Source: Hyperoplus lanceolatus (lineage: Eukaryota; Chordata; Actinopteri; Uranoscopiformes; Ammodytidae). From it: 64,000 nucleotides of DNA. Within the stretch, counting starts at the first letter, position 1. Every line of letters starts with the position of its first letter. The position numbers and the translations under genes are program-made. The stretch lies in contig CM049395.1 in the NCBI GenBank assembly GCA_026929865.2, positions 34,451,501 through 34,515,500 on the forward strand, written 5' to 3'. Below the pieces are notes generated by a model. That model ran no database searches and was not told where the DNA came from. It saw nothing but the letters and a program-made list of their open reading frames with translations. Below, piece after piece: positions 51,500 through 63,700 of this stretch.

Positions 51500-51839
51500 T
51501 GGCGGTTAGCAACATTGGCATATTTCAGCCACTGCGTGTCAGGTAAGTGTTGTCGTTGTCGTATGGTGAGTTTTGAAATTGAACATATGGCTATGTTTTA
51601 AATAATACATTTTGTCGCAACAACGTCATTATAATTATTTTCAGTGCGGCCAAAACCTGTCCGGATCCCCAGAGAGTATTTTGGCAAAGTTTGGAATCAT
51701 GGGATGCCGTGGTGCCTGCAGCAAACAGTCGTAAACACACAAACACACACGCAACCAATTATAGCCGCCAATTATAGTAGTGGGCTGGGATTTTTTATTT
51801 GCACTTTTGCTTATATTCATTCAGTTGAGTTTTCTAATG
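51500..51839. other. Unassigned DNA
   Basis: No gene or repeat recognised in this short stretch. Confidence 0.45.
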
Positions 51840-52060
51840 TCTATTTCTTATTTTATTGAGTCAGATATGATCTTTGTTACTGAACATGAGTATTGTATGT
51901 AGTGATTGTGTTGATAATAATAATATAAATGGTATAATAATGTTTAATGTTTGTGTATTGTCATTAATGTGATTGTTTAAATTGTATTAGAATGACACAG
52001 GACCCCAGGAAGAATAGCTTCTAGCTTATGCTGAAGCTAATGGGGAATAAATAAACAAGC
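51840..52060 (+). mobile_element. LINE 3' end
   Basis: GACCCCAGGAAGAATAGCTT, a short hairpin (AGCTT...TGCTGAAGCT) and TAATGGGGAATAAATAAA form the characteristic 3' end of a common fish non-LTR family. Only the tail can be recognised; the 5' limit is a guess. Confidence 0.6.
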
Positions 52061-52539
52061 AAAGAAACACACACACACACAAACATACACTGCTATCTAG
52101 AGGGAGTCACAGTCGTTCAGGTTCTTGCCTGGCAGATGCACTCGGTGAGATGTGAGGCTCCCGGAGGCTTTCGGTGCAACATGCAGGCAGGCGCCACTTA
52201 CAGCCGACGGTGACAAATAGTAGTCGACTTTTTACGCCCCAGCAACTCTATCCCCCCATCACCTCCAACACACAACCCCAGCACCCCCACTTCCTCCACC
52301 ATCTCCTTTCCCACACAGCAAATTAACAGTTCCTGGCTTCTTGTAATGGAAGAAATGCAGAAAATATAGGTTGGGCGATATATTGAATGTACAGTATTTC
52401 AAGAATACATGTACTTACATTGATTGTGTATAAATTGTAGTTTATTGTTCAAACGTATTTACTTGTGAATCTAATATTGCTATTGTTAAGCTATACCTTG
52501 TGACATTAAGCACATGTTTTATACACTTATTTCTTTTTA
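52061..52539. other. Unassigned DNA
   Basis: No gene. A hAT-like word TTGGGCGATATATTGA occurs at about 52371 without a partner end. Confidence 0.4.
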
Positions 52540-52635
52540 TACATGTTTCTATCCTAAATTGGAGCAATTGTAACAAACCGAATTTCCCCTTTGGGACCAA
52601 TAAAGTATTTCTGATGCTGATTCTGATGCATCGCA
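52540..52635 (+). mobile_element. LINE 3' tail with ATTCTGAT-type repeats
   Basis: GAATTTCCCCTTTGGGACCAATAAAGTATTTCTGATGCTGATTCTGATG is a typical L2/CR1-like fish LINE tail ending in short tandem CTGAT units. Confidence 0.65.
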
Positions 52636-54364
52636 GCTTGTTCTACATGGGACGTAGTAAATGACTATATCACGGACATCGAGTACAAATTGTTATGTAA
52701 ATGTTTTAAGCCGCCGGCATGACACAACCTTTAAGTTTCATTAACTATTATACTGCAACCTGAGGCTGACTTCAGTAATATGACACTAATGCATTCCCTT
52801 TGCTATTGCTACGGCAACGTGCTGGTTCTTCTCTCATGCGCCAGGAGAAACTTTCTTCAAGCTCACATACACAGGTAACAAAACAAGTGTAGTTTGGCTG
52901 TGCATACTAACATAGCTGGTTACATATGATAATTCATAAACCTTGATAGACAGAAAAAGAACATGGATTGAACACAGGGAACAGAGAACAACCTTTTTTC
53001 AGTAGTAGGCTACCCCTCGAAAAAATTAATAAAATCCAAAATCCACAAAAAATGTATTAGCGATCGCCGATAATGTGTACACTTAAATTCTCCTAAAGCC
53101 AAACAGAAAAAATACTTAAAAGCCTTCTTGAATGAAATCCATGAAAGGCATCTTCACACGGCTTAAAACAGGGTGTTTTTCTTTCCTTTTTTTTTTTTTT
53201 TTTTACCTTTTAGAGATATTGGCTGGTGGAAGGACAATGGCGCTACAAACATCATGATCTTATAGAATATGATGCACTTCTGTAGAATAAACTTACCTTA
53301 AACATGTAGAGCCATAAAATGCAAGCACACACTTTAATGCCACAACAGTAATATTGATCCAGAAAAATGTGTAAAACAGTTGGCTATATATAAAATAGTA
53401 AAACACTGAAGGGGACCATTTTCATCTAAAAGAGTAGCCTACTTAACTAATTCTGCATATTATGTTAGGGGTATTTCAAATGTATTTCAATATATCCTTC
53501 ATAACATTACAATATAGCAAAACACAATATCAAATAAGACAACATTTTCTCTAGTGACGATTGGCACTATATAAAAAACACCACACCTGTCACCTGTAGC
53601 CTTAAGGGATCCTTTTAACCTTATTTCATCTTATTAAATTACAAAACCAGTTCAACTCATTATAAAATTCATAATACTCATAATGTTTTTGTCATGTTTG
53701 ACAATGTATGAGCCAAACTATAGGCTAATCAAAAGACAATAAGTAAGCCCAACCACTGCACCAAATGCTACTTGTTAGCTTACAAGCAAAGATACAGACA
53801 ATGAGGAAATACCGCAATAACACAGCACATAAATAACTGACAATGACTGGCAATTAGCTAATTTATACACAAACACGGCCTGGATAAACATTATAAACAC
53901 ACAAACACAACCAAACCAGATTAGCAGCTTAGCTCAAACACCTAGCAACACAATCAATAGCTTAGCCTACTTATCAATAGCTTAGCCTACTTACCCTTGG
54001 CCCAGTAGCATATCTCTGCTGTCAGTAAAGACAAGAAAACTCCACCACTGGCTTGAAATGGCGGCATGAAATTCTAGTAGGCCTATTCCTCCCAAAAAAT
54101 AAAATTAAAAAAAAACACTTCTAGTTGGTAGACGAGCTAATTAATCACAGACTATATCAAAGCACCAAAACAGTGTAAGGTCTGGGTAGCAAGCAGGTAG
54201 CAAGGAGACAGTGAATACATGTGTATGATGAATACAGCCCGCCATGTTGAAAAACTATGTAAACAGTTACCGTCCGGCTGCGTGACTGCACGTGAGTGTC
54301 AATGGAAGGGGTGATTGAAGTAGCCTATAATTCAAGTCCTTTATTTTTGTAAAAGTATCAATAG
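52636..54364. other. Unassigned AT-rich DNA
   Basis: No coding frame of note in 1.7 kb. There is an 18-base T run near 53.19 kb and a short direct repeat TATCAATAGCTTAGCCTACT near 53.95-53.99 kb. Confidence 0.5.
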
Positions 54365-54800
54365 TCAGTGGTGGAAGAATTTCCCTATTATTTAAGTCCT
54401 TCAAGTCCTGAATTACATAAATAAAATAACTAATAGACAAATTGTACACAAGTGTAAAGTAGGCTACCATACACAAAAGCCTAGAGTAAGGCTAGGCTTC
54501 ACGTCCTTTAGCTATAAAAGTAGCAAATAGGCCTAGGTCTACACTACACAGATAAAAAGTGTTAAAACTTTTTTTGGTGAAAAAAAAATAGGCTACACTG
54601 CAGTAGAAGAAGATTTTAAGTATTTTATTCTTGCTAATAAAACTAAAAGTAGGCTACACACTGGACAGAAATCTTACAAGTTACTCTTGCATAGCCATAC
54701 AGATGTTTTAAGTAAAAATACAAAATTATTATTAACAATAGGCCTATATACTCAAAGTAAACCTAAAGTTGCGGAATGGTCCATTAGATAACTGGGTTAT
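54365..54800. mobile_element. Degenerate non-autonomous repeat (CAGTGGTGGAAGAA type)
   Basis: The left edge CAGTGGTGGAAGAATTTC and internal AAAAGTAGCAA, TTTAAGTAAAAATAC, ACTCAAAGTAAA and GCGGAATGGTCCATTA follow, in order, the text of a very common teleost repeat. It is much eroded and the right limit is uncertain. Confidence 0.5.
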
Positions 54801-55561
54801 GATTGATGCATTGATGAGTAGGCTATATTTGATTTGATTTCTTTATTTAAAAGGGACAGCGCACATTAATAGACATGAGCACCAAAGTTCAACATGTAAA
54901 TGTGCCAGATTTAGCCATGCAGGCTAATTTTCACCTGTAGTCCCTGGCAGGTAGAAAGAAAAAAAGAAACATTAAAAGAAGAAAAATACAAAAATACAAC
55001 ACATGAGCACAAAAACAAAATTACACAAGTAGACAAACAAAACGACACAATGATTTCTCCAGCAACATGAAGCATACAGAAACAGATAAAAGTGCATGAA
55101 CATATGGCACGATTAAAACACATAGGTATTTAAAGAAAGACAAAAAGCACAGACAAGGAGCATACAAGTGGCATGAATGCGGCCATAAAACATATAAGCA
55201 CAAACAAGAGTATACAGACAAGGAGCACAAAACTCAGACACAAACACAACTAGTAAACACAAAGACAAACACACTATCCCAGATGATTATGGATGCATAT
55301 TTGATTTGTCAGTAACCAGTTTTCTATAGATTTTAAGAGGGATTTGAGTGATGTAATGTTCCTTAGTTCTGTGGGTATGGTATTCCAAGTATGTGCTGCT
55401 CGATAGGAAAAGGCTGACTGCCCAAAATAACTTTTTCTATATGGTATTTTACAATCCCCTCTTGTGGATGCTCTGGTGGAAGAGTTTATATTTTGTTTAA
55501 CAAATTCCTTTAGCGGAGGGGGAGCCATACCATGAAAGATTTTATATACAACTAGAATGTC

Positions 55562-56429
55562 CAGGCCTGCCCAGACAAATGACTGGGCCCCTGAAAAGGT
55601 CCAGTCATTTGGCCCCCTTTACTCATACTGAACTTGTATCAATGTGCATGATGCACTTATTCCTACATAAACACATACCTGTACACAGGGCCGGTTTTAG
55701 CCAGTTAGATTAAGGTGGGCTACTGGAAATAATAGTGGGCAGAGACACTGACGATGCTCTTGCAAGATCTCTGCACCTGCTTTTTGGCACATTTACTGTA
55801 ACATTTCCTGTAATGTAAGCTTTTAGACACACCAATGCTGTAGGGGGGGGGGATTTACCATGATAGCACTGCTACCAGAAGCTTTCCTCATCAGTATAAC
55901 AACCATCTGCCACCTTCATTTAAAGGCTAAATATGTAATTTTCTTAGAAAATAATAGATAAAATATACAGAATAATTTCAAAGACACCTCAAAACTTGAT
56001 GAAATATCACAGTATCTCTGAATTGAAAATACACTTCTGCTAGCAGAAATACTGATATTAAGGAATTTTCTGGGGGTCTAAAGCCCTTGAAAGTTCCCTT
56101 TTTTTTCTTTCTTTTTTGGTACCCTGATTTATGTCCAGGTCCTGGCATCACTGAGCTTGCTAGGTTAGCTTGCTCATCATCAATGCATGCAACGGTTTTG
56201 AGGGGGAAAAAACGACCCATGATACTTTTAGTTTTTCAATATAAAATGTGATATATTTTACCCAAGTAACAATGAATAAAATGTTTTCTTTTATAGAAAG
56301 TTCTCTTGCGAATATAGCGTTCATAATAAAGGTTGGCTAAATTAGGTAATTTTTTTCTCTCTGGGCCCCCCCCCTGGTGGCTGGGCCCTAGAAAGCTTTC
56401 CCACTTTCTACCCCTTATGGGCGGCCCTG
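55562..56429. mobile_element. hAT-type element with perfect 8-bp duplication, inside the LINE
   Basis: AGAATGTC repeats exactly at 55554-55561 and 56430-56437. The ends match as CAGGCCTGCCCA against CAGGGCCGCCCA. There is GGGCCC-rich subterminal text on both sides and no transposase frame in the 868 bp. Confidence 0.9.
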
Positions 56430-56854
56430 AGAATGTCTGCCAACTTAATCATGTTTTCCCAGTTTAACAAATCATAGTTTATCAAGATTTTACAATGGTG
56501 ATATGAATTAGATTTTTTATCTAGCGTTTTCAAGGCCTGTTTAAAACGTGTTTCAACTGAGCGTAATGTGGTCCGTCCTGCCTGTGACCAGCTGGTAAGA
56601 CAGTGATTAATATGTGAGAAAATCATAGCATGAAGGTTCAACCTTGAGGCCTCTGTAAATTATTCCTGATGCGTCTGAAATTTGATAAGTTGAATTTGAT
56701 TTTGTTTAGGACTTTTTTAACTTGTGTTTTGAAAGTGAGCTTAGAATCTATCATTATTCCCAGGTACTTGATTTCTTGGACCACTGAGAGTCTTCTCCCT
56801 TCTACTGTCACGTCTGGATCTGGATCGCTGTTTGCAGATTTTGAAAGGAACATA

Positions 56855-58472
56855 CACTCAACAAAAATATAAACGCAACACTTTTGTTTTTGCTCCCACT
56901 TCTCATGAGATGGACTTAAAGATCTAAAATTCATTCCAGATACACAATATTACCATTTCTCTCAAACATTGTTCACAAATCTGTCTAAATGTGTGATAGT
57001 GAGCACTTCTGCTTTGCTGAGATAATCCATCCCACCTCACAGGTGTGCCACATCAAGATGCTGATCTGACATCATGATTAGTGCACAGGTGTGCCTTAGA
57101 CTGTCCACAATAAAAGGCCACTCTGAAATGTGCATTATTTTGCATTATTTGGGGTCTGGGGACTCAGAACCAGTCAGTATCTGGTGTGACCACCATTTGC
57201 CTCATGCAGTGCAACACATCTTTTTCGCATAGAGTTTATCAGATTGTCAATTGTGGCCTGTGGAATGTTGGTCCACTCCTCTTCAATGGCTGTGCGAAGT
57301 TGCTGGATATTAGTGGGAAGTGGTGCTCATGTGTGTGAAGTGCCCAAACATGCTCAATGGGTGACATGTCCGGTGAGTATGCTGGCCATGCAAGAACTGG
57401 GACATTTTCAGCTTCCAAGAATTGTGTACAGATCCTTGCAACATGGGGCCGTGCATTATCTTGCTGAAACATGAGGTGATGTTCATGGATGTATGGCACA
57501 ACAATGGGCCTCAGGATCTCATCACAGTATCTCTGTGCATTCAAAATGCCATCAATAAAATGCACCTGTGTTCTTCGTCCATAACAGATGCCTGTCCATA
57601 CCATAACCCCACCACCACCATGGGCCACTCGATCCAGAACATTGACATAAGCAAAGCGCTCACCCACATGATGCCACACACGCTGTCTGCCATCTGCCCT
57701 GAACAATGTAAACCGAGATTCATCCGTGAAGAGAACACCTCTCCAACGTGCCAGACGCCATCAAATGTGAGCATTTGCCCACTCAAGTCTGTTACGGCGA
57801 CGAGCTGGAGTCAGGTCAAGACCCCGATGAGGACGACGAGCATGCAGTTGAGCTTCCCTGAGACGGTTTCTGACAGTTTGTGCAGAAATTGTTTGGTTAT
57901 GCAAACCAATTGTTTCAGCAGCTGTCTCAGTGGCTGGTCTCAGACGATCTTGGAGGTGAACCTGCTGGATGTGGAGGTCCTGGGCTGGTGTGGTTACACG
58001 TGGTCTGCGGTTGTGAGGCCGGTTGGATGTACTGCCATATTCTCTGAAACGCCTTTGGAGACGGCTTATGGTGGAGAAATGAACATTCAATGCACGAGCA
58101 ACAGATCTGGTTGACATTCCTGCTGTCAGCATGCCAATTGCACGCTCCCTCAATGCTTGTGGCATCTGTGGCCTTTTGCTGTGAGACAAAACTGCACATT
58201 TCAGGGTGGCCTTTTATTGTGGACAGTCTAAGGAACACCTGTGCACTAATCATGATGTCAGATCAGCATCTTGATGTGGCACACCTGTGAGGTGGGATGG
58301 ATTATCTCAGCAAAGCAGAAGTGCTCACTATCACACATTTAGACAGATTTGTGAACAATGTTTGAGAGAAATGGTAATATTGTGTATCTGGAATGAATTT
58401 TAGATCTTTAAGTCCATCTCATGAAAAATGGGAGCAAAAACAAAAGTGTTGCGTTTATATTTTTGTTGAGTG
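56855..58472 (-). mobile_element. Tc1-like element with 280-bp inverted repeats
   Basis: Flanked by TA at 56853-56854 and 58473-58474. Both ends start CACTCAACAAAAATATAAAC and stay almost identical for about 280 bp (56855-57134 and 58193-58472), with only a handful of differences. Long inverted repeats are known in Tc1-like IR/DR elements. The near identity of the arms suggests recent insertion or gene conversion. It encodes the transposase on the minus strand. Confidence 0.95.
57174..58189 (-). pseudogene. Tc1 transposase (DD34E), one stop and one frameshift
   Basis: The frame opens at ATG 58189 (MSHSKRPQM) with a paired-like helix-turn-helix (RERAIGMLTAGMSTRSVARA), a GRPR-like NRRPRVTT linker and a second helix set (ETIGLHNQTISAQTVRNRLR). 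The catalytic triad is LFTDES, QQDNARPH and SPIEHVW, with 34 residues between the second Asp and the Glu. A TGA after NAHI (about 57759) is the only stop in the central part. Near 57.31-57.35 kb a small indel shifts the frame; the end (NIQQLRTAIEEEWTNIPQ, to HTRY and a stop at 57174-57176) is preserved in the other frame. Length about 338 codons is normal for the family. It is very close to intact but not functional as read. Confidence 0.9.
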
Positions 58473-60123
58473 TACATACAGTTTTTTCAACATTTAGACG
58501 CAGACAGGAGTTTGCTAACCAATTTGAAATATTGACCATTGCAGCTGATAGTTCTTCTGCAGCTTGCTTCTTGTTTTTAGCATGTAGATATATGACTGAA
58601 TCATCAGCGTACATCTGACAGGTGACAGTAGGTGGACAGACTTCAGGTAGGTCATTAATAAATAGACTGAATAACAAGGGACACAAAATGGAACCTTGGG
58701 GTACACCCACACAAACTTCAGCTATTTGTGAAATGTTATGATCCACTTGAACACATTGTTTCCTCTCTACAAGGTATGATTTTATCCATTTGATGACATC
58801 AGGTGAAGCATTAAACTTTGATAACTTCGTAATTAAGACCTCATGATTAACTAAATCAAACGCTTTCTTTAAATCAAGAAAAACAGCCCCCACAACTCCA
58901 CCCTTATCCAATTTAACTCTAATATTTTCCAAAAGAAAACAATTTGCTGTTTCTGTAGAATGATGTTGTCTAAACCCAAATTGCATAGGATGTAATGGGA
59001 AGGAACCTGTATTTAAATGCACTGTGATCTGTTCAGAAATCCATTTTTCTGCAATTTTTGATACGGCTGGAAGAATGCTTATGGGTCTGTAGTTGCTAAT
59101 GACAGTGTGATCCCCTGATTTGAATACTGGTGTAATTATAGCAGTCTTCCAGGAGCTGGGAAATACTCCTTCATTTATGGAACAATTTACAATATTTGAG
59201 ATGGAAGGGATGAGTGCCTCTTTATGAGCTTTAATAAATACTGTGTCCATCCCATATACATCCTTTTCCCTTGATCCATTAAGAGAGGATATAATCATAT
59301 TAACTTTGGAGTTGGTAACTCCTCTAAAACTCAGAATGGGAGCATCTGCATCTAGAGGGGTGACAGAGTGATTTGATCCAGAAAATTTCTGAGACAGGGT
59401 TGTTGTTGAGTTTATAAAATAATAATTAAATGCTGCTACCACTTGACTTGAATCCTTTGTTACATTTCCCCCTATGTTTAGTTCTATTGGTTTACTGATG
59501 ACATTTGATTTCCCTGTTAATTTTTTAAAATTCTTCCAGATTTCTTTGGTATTCCCCCTAGCTTCACGAATAGCATTAATGAAAAATGTTGCCTTTGCCT
59601 GCCTGAGTTCTTTTAAAACCTTGTTTCTTAGTGTGGTATAAAACCGCCTTTCATGAGCCAGTTTATTTTTGAGAGCCACCTTAAGAGCATGATCCCTCTG
59701 TTTCATAAGTGACCGTATAGTGTCATTTATCCAAGGTAGATGGTTTCTTTTGCCTGGTTTACATTTCATTTTCCTCATAAAACTGTGTATAGTTGTTTCA
59801 AGTTTCACGATAAAAAAAAGTACAATTATCTTCAACACTTTCATGTGCAAGCTGTTCATTCCAGTTGATTTGTTTAATTGCATTTTCCAGACTAGGTAAC
59901 TGATTTTTCGGGATTTTAAACTGATCTAACTTTGGGTAGGTTACTAGATTTGATCTATTTTTAGAGAGTTTTCTTACGATCAGAATCATATTGTGGTCGG
60001 ATAGCCCTGTGACGAAATTGTAAGATTTCTTTATTCTTTCTGGTCTATTTGTGAAAGCCAAGTCAATGAGTGTCTCTGATGAGCTTGTCATCCTCTTTGG
60101 CCCCTCAATGACCTGTTGGAATT

Positions 60124-60146
60124 ATATATATATATATATATTTTTT

Positions 60147-60228
<82 letters not shown>
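60124..60228. repeat. AT microsatellite with central T run
   Basis: AT repeats at 60124-60141, a T8 run, then AT repeats to 60228. It coincides with the truncated 5' end of the LINE. Confidence 0.95.
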
Positions 60229-60230
<2 letters not shown>

Positions 60231-60370
60231 TAAACTCAGTTAATATTGATCTGCCAGTGAACACATAGACATACTTTTGCGCAACTGCATATATATATAT
60301 ATATATAGTATAAACTCAGCCAATATTGATCTGCCAGTGAACACATAGACATACTTTTGCGCAACTGCAT
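60227..60370. repeat. 80-bp tandem duplication next to the AT tract
   Basis: TATAAACTCAG...GCGCAACTGCAT occurs at 60229-60290 and again at 60309-60370, differing by two bases (GTTAAT against GCCAAT), with a short AT tract between. The AT repeats at both junctions are the probable site of slippage or unequal exchange. Confidence 0.95.
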
Positions 60371-60591
60371 TCCCACTGCAATTACCTCCTGAAAAAAATA
60401 TGAAAACTTGTGAGGAGGGACAGTGCCCCAGAATGCTGACCTTATTATTGTGGCACATTCAGACACTCTGAGGAGCATTTGTCACTGCTGCTCAGATAGA
60501 AAAATTAAAAAGGAAAATGTCTGCAGATATAGACTGACAGCATATTGGTGCTCTTATCCATACATTTAACTGAATTAGAAATTGTTTCTGG

Positions 60592-60778
60592 CGGGGCCGG
60601 GGGGCGCTCCGGTGGCGAACCATGTTGACTCCGGCCTTCGTTGCAGTGGTCGCGGGTTCGGGTCCAGCCCGTGGACCTTTGCTGCAGGTCATCCCCCCTC
60701 TCTCTCTATCTCCCCATTTCAACTCTGTGCTGTCTGGTGGAGCTTGAAAATGCTGAAAGAATAATCTTAAAAAAATAA
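60592..60778 (+). mobile_element. tRNA-derived SINE with target duplication
   Basis: The head has an A-box-like TCCGGTGGCGAACC (about 60608) and a B-box-like GGGTTCGGGTCCA (about 60655) at tRNA-like spacing. A CCCCCTCTCTCTC region follows, then an A-rich tail to 60778. The direct repeat ATTGTTTCTGG (60581-60591 and 60781-60791, plus adjacent A residues) is the target duplication, a mark of LINE-driven insertion. An internal RNA polymerase III promoter would drive it; two B-box changes may weaken it. Confidence 0.9.
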
Positions 60779-60791
60779 AAATTGTTTCTGG

Positions 60792-63700
60792 GTTTGTGTC
60801 GTGATATGGTCCATTTGATTGGTAATATTAACCTGCTAGAGAAATGTATAATGGTATAATGTTAATGCAGTATGGATCCCACTTCCCTTGCCACAAGCAG
60901 CAATCATTATGTAGGCTCATCCCCTAAAAACACAATAACTTGTTGTCACTGTGTATTTTTCTTAGCCTGATGAGCTTGTTGGAAAAATTAGTTTAAAGAT
61001 ATTGAAAAAAATATATCTTTCTCCCCATCTTGCGTAATCCGAGCAGTCGATAAGCATTTTATTATCCACTTTGGAAAATCTCAGAAAATGTTAAGGCACA
61101 TTCAACGTTGCCGTCGGCTCTAAGTGCAGCTCACAGTCATTGACCCTAGACACTGTCGAGATGCAATCTGTTAGATGAATCAAGTGCACCTGTAGAATAT
61201 AATGTGAAATATAATGTACTTGAGAGCACTGAAATGGGTGATCCTGCAAAATTACAACATTTATGTTTCAAAACTAAGTAGATTTTTATCCCCAATACTT
61301 AAGTATTTTTTTAGCACATAAAACATTCTGAATGAAGGAATTTATTTGTAATGGAATATTTTTATAGTGCACTATTACAACTTTTACTTGATGTAAATCA
61401 TCTGGATACATACTCTACTACTGATTTAAACTGTGTTGTCCTTTGAATGTATTACCTATTCCATCATTATAACATAGAGATTTGTTTCTCAGACTTTCTG
61501 AAAAGAAATCAGAGCTTAAATAGGAAGGTCAACATGAGCATCCTCCCCTTCCTGTCAAGGTTTTAGAACCATGCTGTCCATTTAAATCATGGGCCTTTTT
61601 TTGTATTCCCATAGAGAAGTTTATTTAATATGCTGCTCAAGTTAACATTGTCTTTCTTTGAAGTTCAAACTGAACATACTGTATCCTCTCTTCTGTTAAG
61701 GTTTCACTTGAAAATCACAACCATATTCATTTATGGCCTTTTCCTTGTTTTTGAAAATGTTTTTTCAAACCTTGATTCTTGACTTCACCTTAATGTTACT
61801 AACCAAAATGGGCCTTTTCACATCCTTCCACAATCACAATATTCAAATGTATTCTTTAATTTGGATGGATATGAATTGTATGTTAGACTCAGAGTGTTTA
61901 AAGTGTTAAGGCGATTGTGTTCAAAGATAATGTGGCAAAACATACAACTACATTGGGTTTATTTCATCAGTGTAAGGTATCACATCTAATTCCATGCCCT
62001 CCACCACAACTCCTTCTGATTCCACATTTACAGCCACTGCCCTGTTGCCATCCCCGAGGACACACACACACCCTAGCCAAACCCCCTAAACAGAAACACT
62101 CCAGACCCTGAGAGGTATATCGAAGGCCAGCTGGTCAAAACCCCTTTGAGGGGATCTAAACACCTAAGGACTCCAATTCTGACATGACCCAGAAGAGTAT
62201 ATGAGGATGGAGAGCCAGATGTTGAGGCGCCACGCTTCAGGGAGCGAGCGTGGGCTGCAGTGTAAGCCCGAGCGAGCAAGTGAGTGACAGGCCAAATGAC
62301 GTAATATGTGGTGTACGTACGCTACTGTTACCCCATGCAGAGGGATAAGAGAGCTATATGTGAGCTTCTTGTCAGCACACTGGAGCTTTACCCTGATGTG
62401 CGTCCTAAAGTAGTCGCTCCTTTGCTTGACGCGTATGCACCGGTGACATCTCGGAGAAGCTGAGAGGCAGTATTAGTATCAGTATTATTCTGAGCGGAGC
62501 TTGAAAGGTACCAAGGCTCCATGCCTCACTCGCTTAGCTGAGCCAGTCACTCTCAAATTGGAGGAAATGTTAATGAGTTGCATAATCAGCACCCTCTTTA
62601 CACTCACCCCAAAACCTGTGAAGTAGGTGCTTAATAACACAGTCCATAACTGTGTAAAAACAGCCAAATATAGTCAGTCATTTTCAGCACGTTCATTTAC
62701 AGTTTGACCAAGTGAACAGACTAGAGTAAAGTGACACTTGCAGCGTAATGAGCCTCATCCTTGACCCATAGTCAGGATAATCAAGTGGGTGAAGTAGAAG
62801 CTGCGACTTTGTATTAATGAGACTGGATTGATCCACTTTGCATATCATGGGTAAGCTGTCATCCATATGACTGTTTTACAAAATGCACTGACTGCATGAC
62901 TATGCATACATTTGGCCTGAATATGGGCACAGATGTACGAAGTGCAAGGGAACTCGTGACACTGGATTAGTCCAATTAATTTCAATTTCAGTTGGCGGCA
63001 CCTTGACCGCCAAGACAAATTAATCTTTCTCGTTTTATTTAGACTGATTGGCCAAGAGTGTTGCTGCCATCTACAGACTCAATGTTACATGTGTTAACCC
63101 CCCTATACCCTCACCTCATACAATTACACAATGTAAACAGCCGAGGCCTTGAATGAAAAAATAAATGACCTGAGATTTCAATGACTGCACCAGAGATGTA
63201 TGCATTTATACAGCTACATACGAGGGCAGATTATGTTTAGACCTCCTCTATTCACATTCGGTAACAGTCACCGCTGTAAAGCTTCAGACGCAATATAAAA
63301 TATCCTGCCTATACAGAATTATCTGTTGTACTTCCCTGACATCACGGCCTGTCTATGCAGTGCAGTGCAGCACGCACGCAGACACACATAGACACACGCA
63401 GACACACATAGACACACAGATGTTGATATACAGTTGCCCAGTAGTTCGAAATGTCTTTGGCTTGTCTATTTGCGGCCCCATGTCAAAGGTCGCATATCTC
63501 TTCTCTACCCACTGTTGCCAGATGGCTTAAGATTCATTTTAGGGGCCTAAGGATATAATTATCCAGTGATTCATAAAGTAAAAAAACATCTGAAAAAAAG
63601 TAGCCACTGGGTATTTATCACACAACCTCTTTGGGAGGCCCTGCAGGGTTAACACTCATTTTCTTTGCTAAACTTAACCAGAAGTGAAACTCACCTTAAC

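Larger units (their letters stand above)
55274..60091 (-). pseudogene. LINE endonuclease-reverse transcriptase ORF, interrupted
   Basis: The C-terminal part of the endonuclease (59798-60091) has the SDHN motif. A slip in an A8 run (plus strand, about 59811-59818) shifts the frame into a linker and then the reverse transcriptase, with SSWKTAIITPVFKSGD, NYRPISILP, VFLDLKKAFD, GVPQGSILCPLLF and the catalytic MYADDSVIYLH (about 58605), all intact as read. The Tc1 insertion falls exactly at a TA after EKTVC; across it the frame continues (MFLSKS...). The part beyond (56.41-56.85 kb) has EIKYLGIMIDSKL and FSHINHCLTSWS. A hAT lies at 55562-56429, and the last piece (55274-55553) ends IHNHLG before a stop. 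Apart from the frameshift and a break near 56.64 kb, damage is mainly the insertions. Confidence 0.85.
54825..60118 (-). mobile_element. 5'-truncated Jockey/L2-like LINE with two nested transposons
   Basis: The minus-strand order is endonuclease end, reverse transcriptase, C-terminal region and an A-rich 3' tail (54825-54848). The 3' untranslated part (54848-55273) has CCAGGGACTACAGGTGAAAA and GTCCCTTTTAAATAAAG, a recognisable fish LINE 3' end. The 5' part, including most of the endonuclease, is missing at an AT microsatellite (60124). Insertions at 55562-56429 (hAT) and 56855-58472 (Tc1) interrupt the body. Confidence 0.85.

Noticed and set aside
57422-58114. Plus-strand frame of 230 codons
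   Set aside because: It is antisense to the Tc1 transposase, whose domains and catalytic triad are clear on the minus strand.
60592-60665. tRNA gene at the A/B boxes
   Set aside because: The body does not fold as a full tRNA, and the A-rich tail and target duplication show a SINE.
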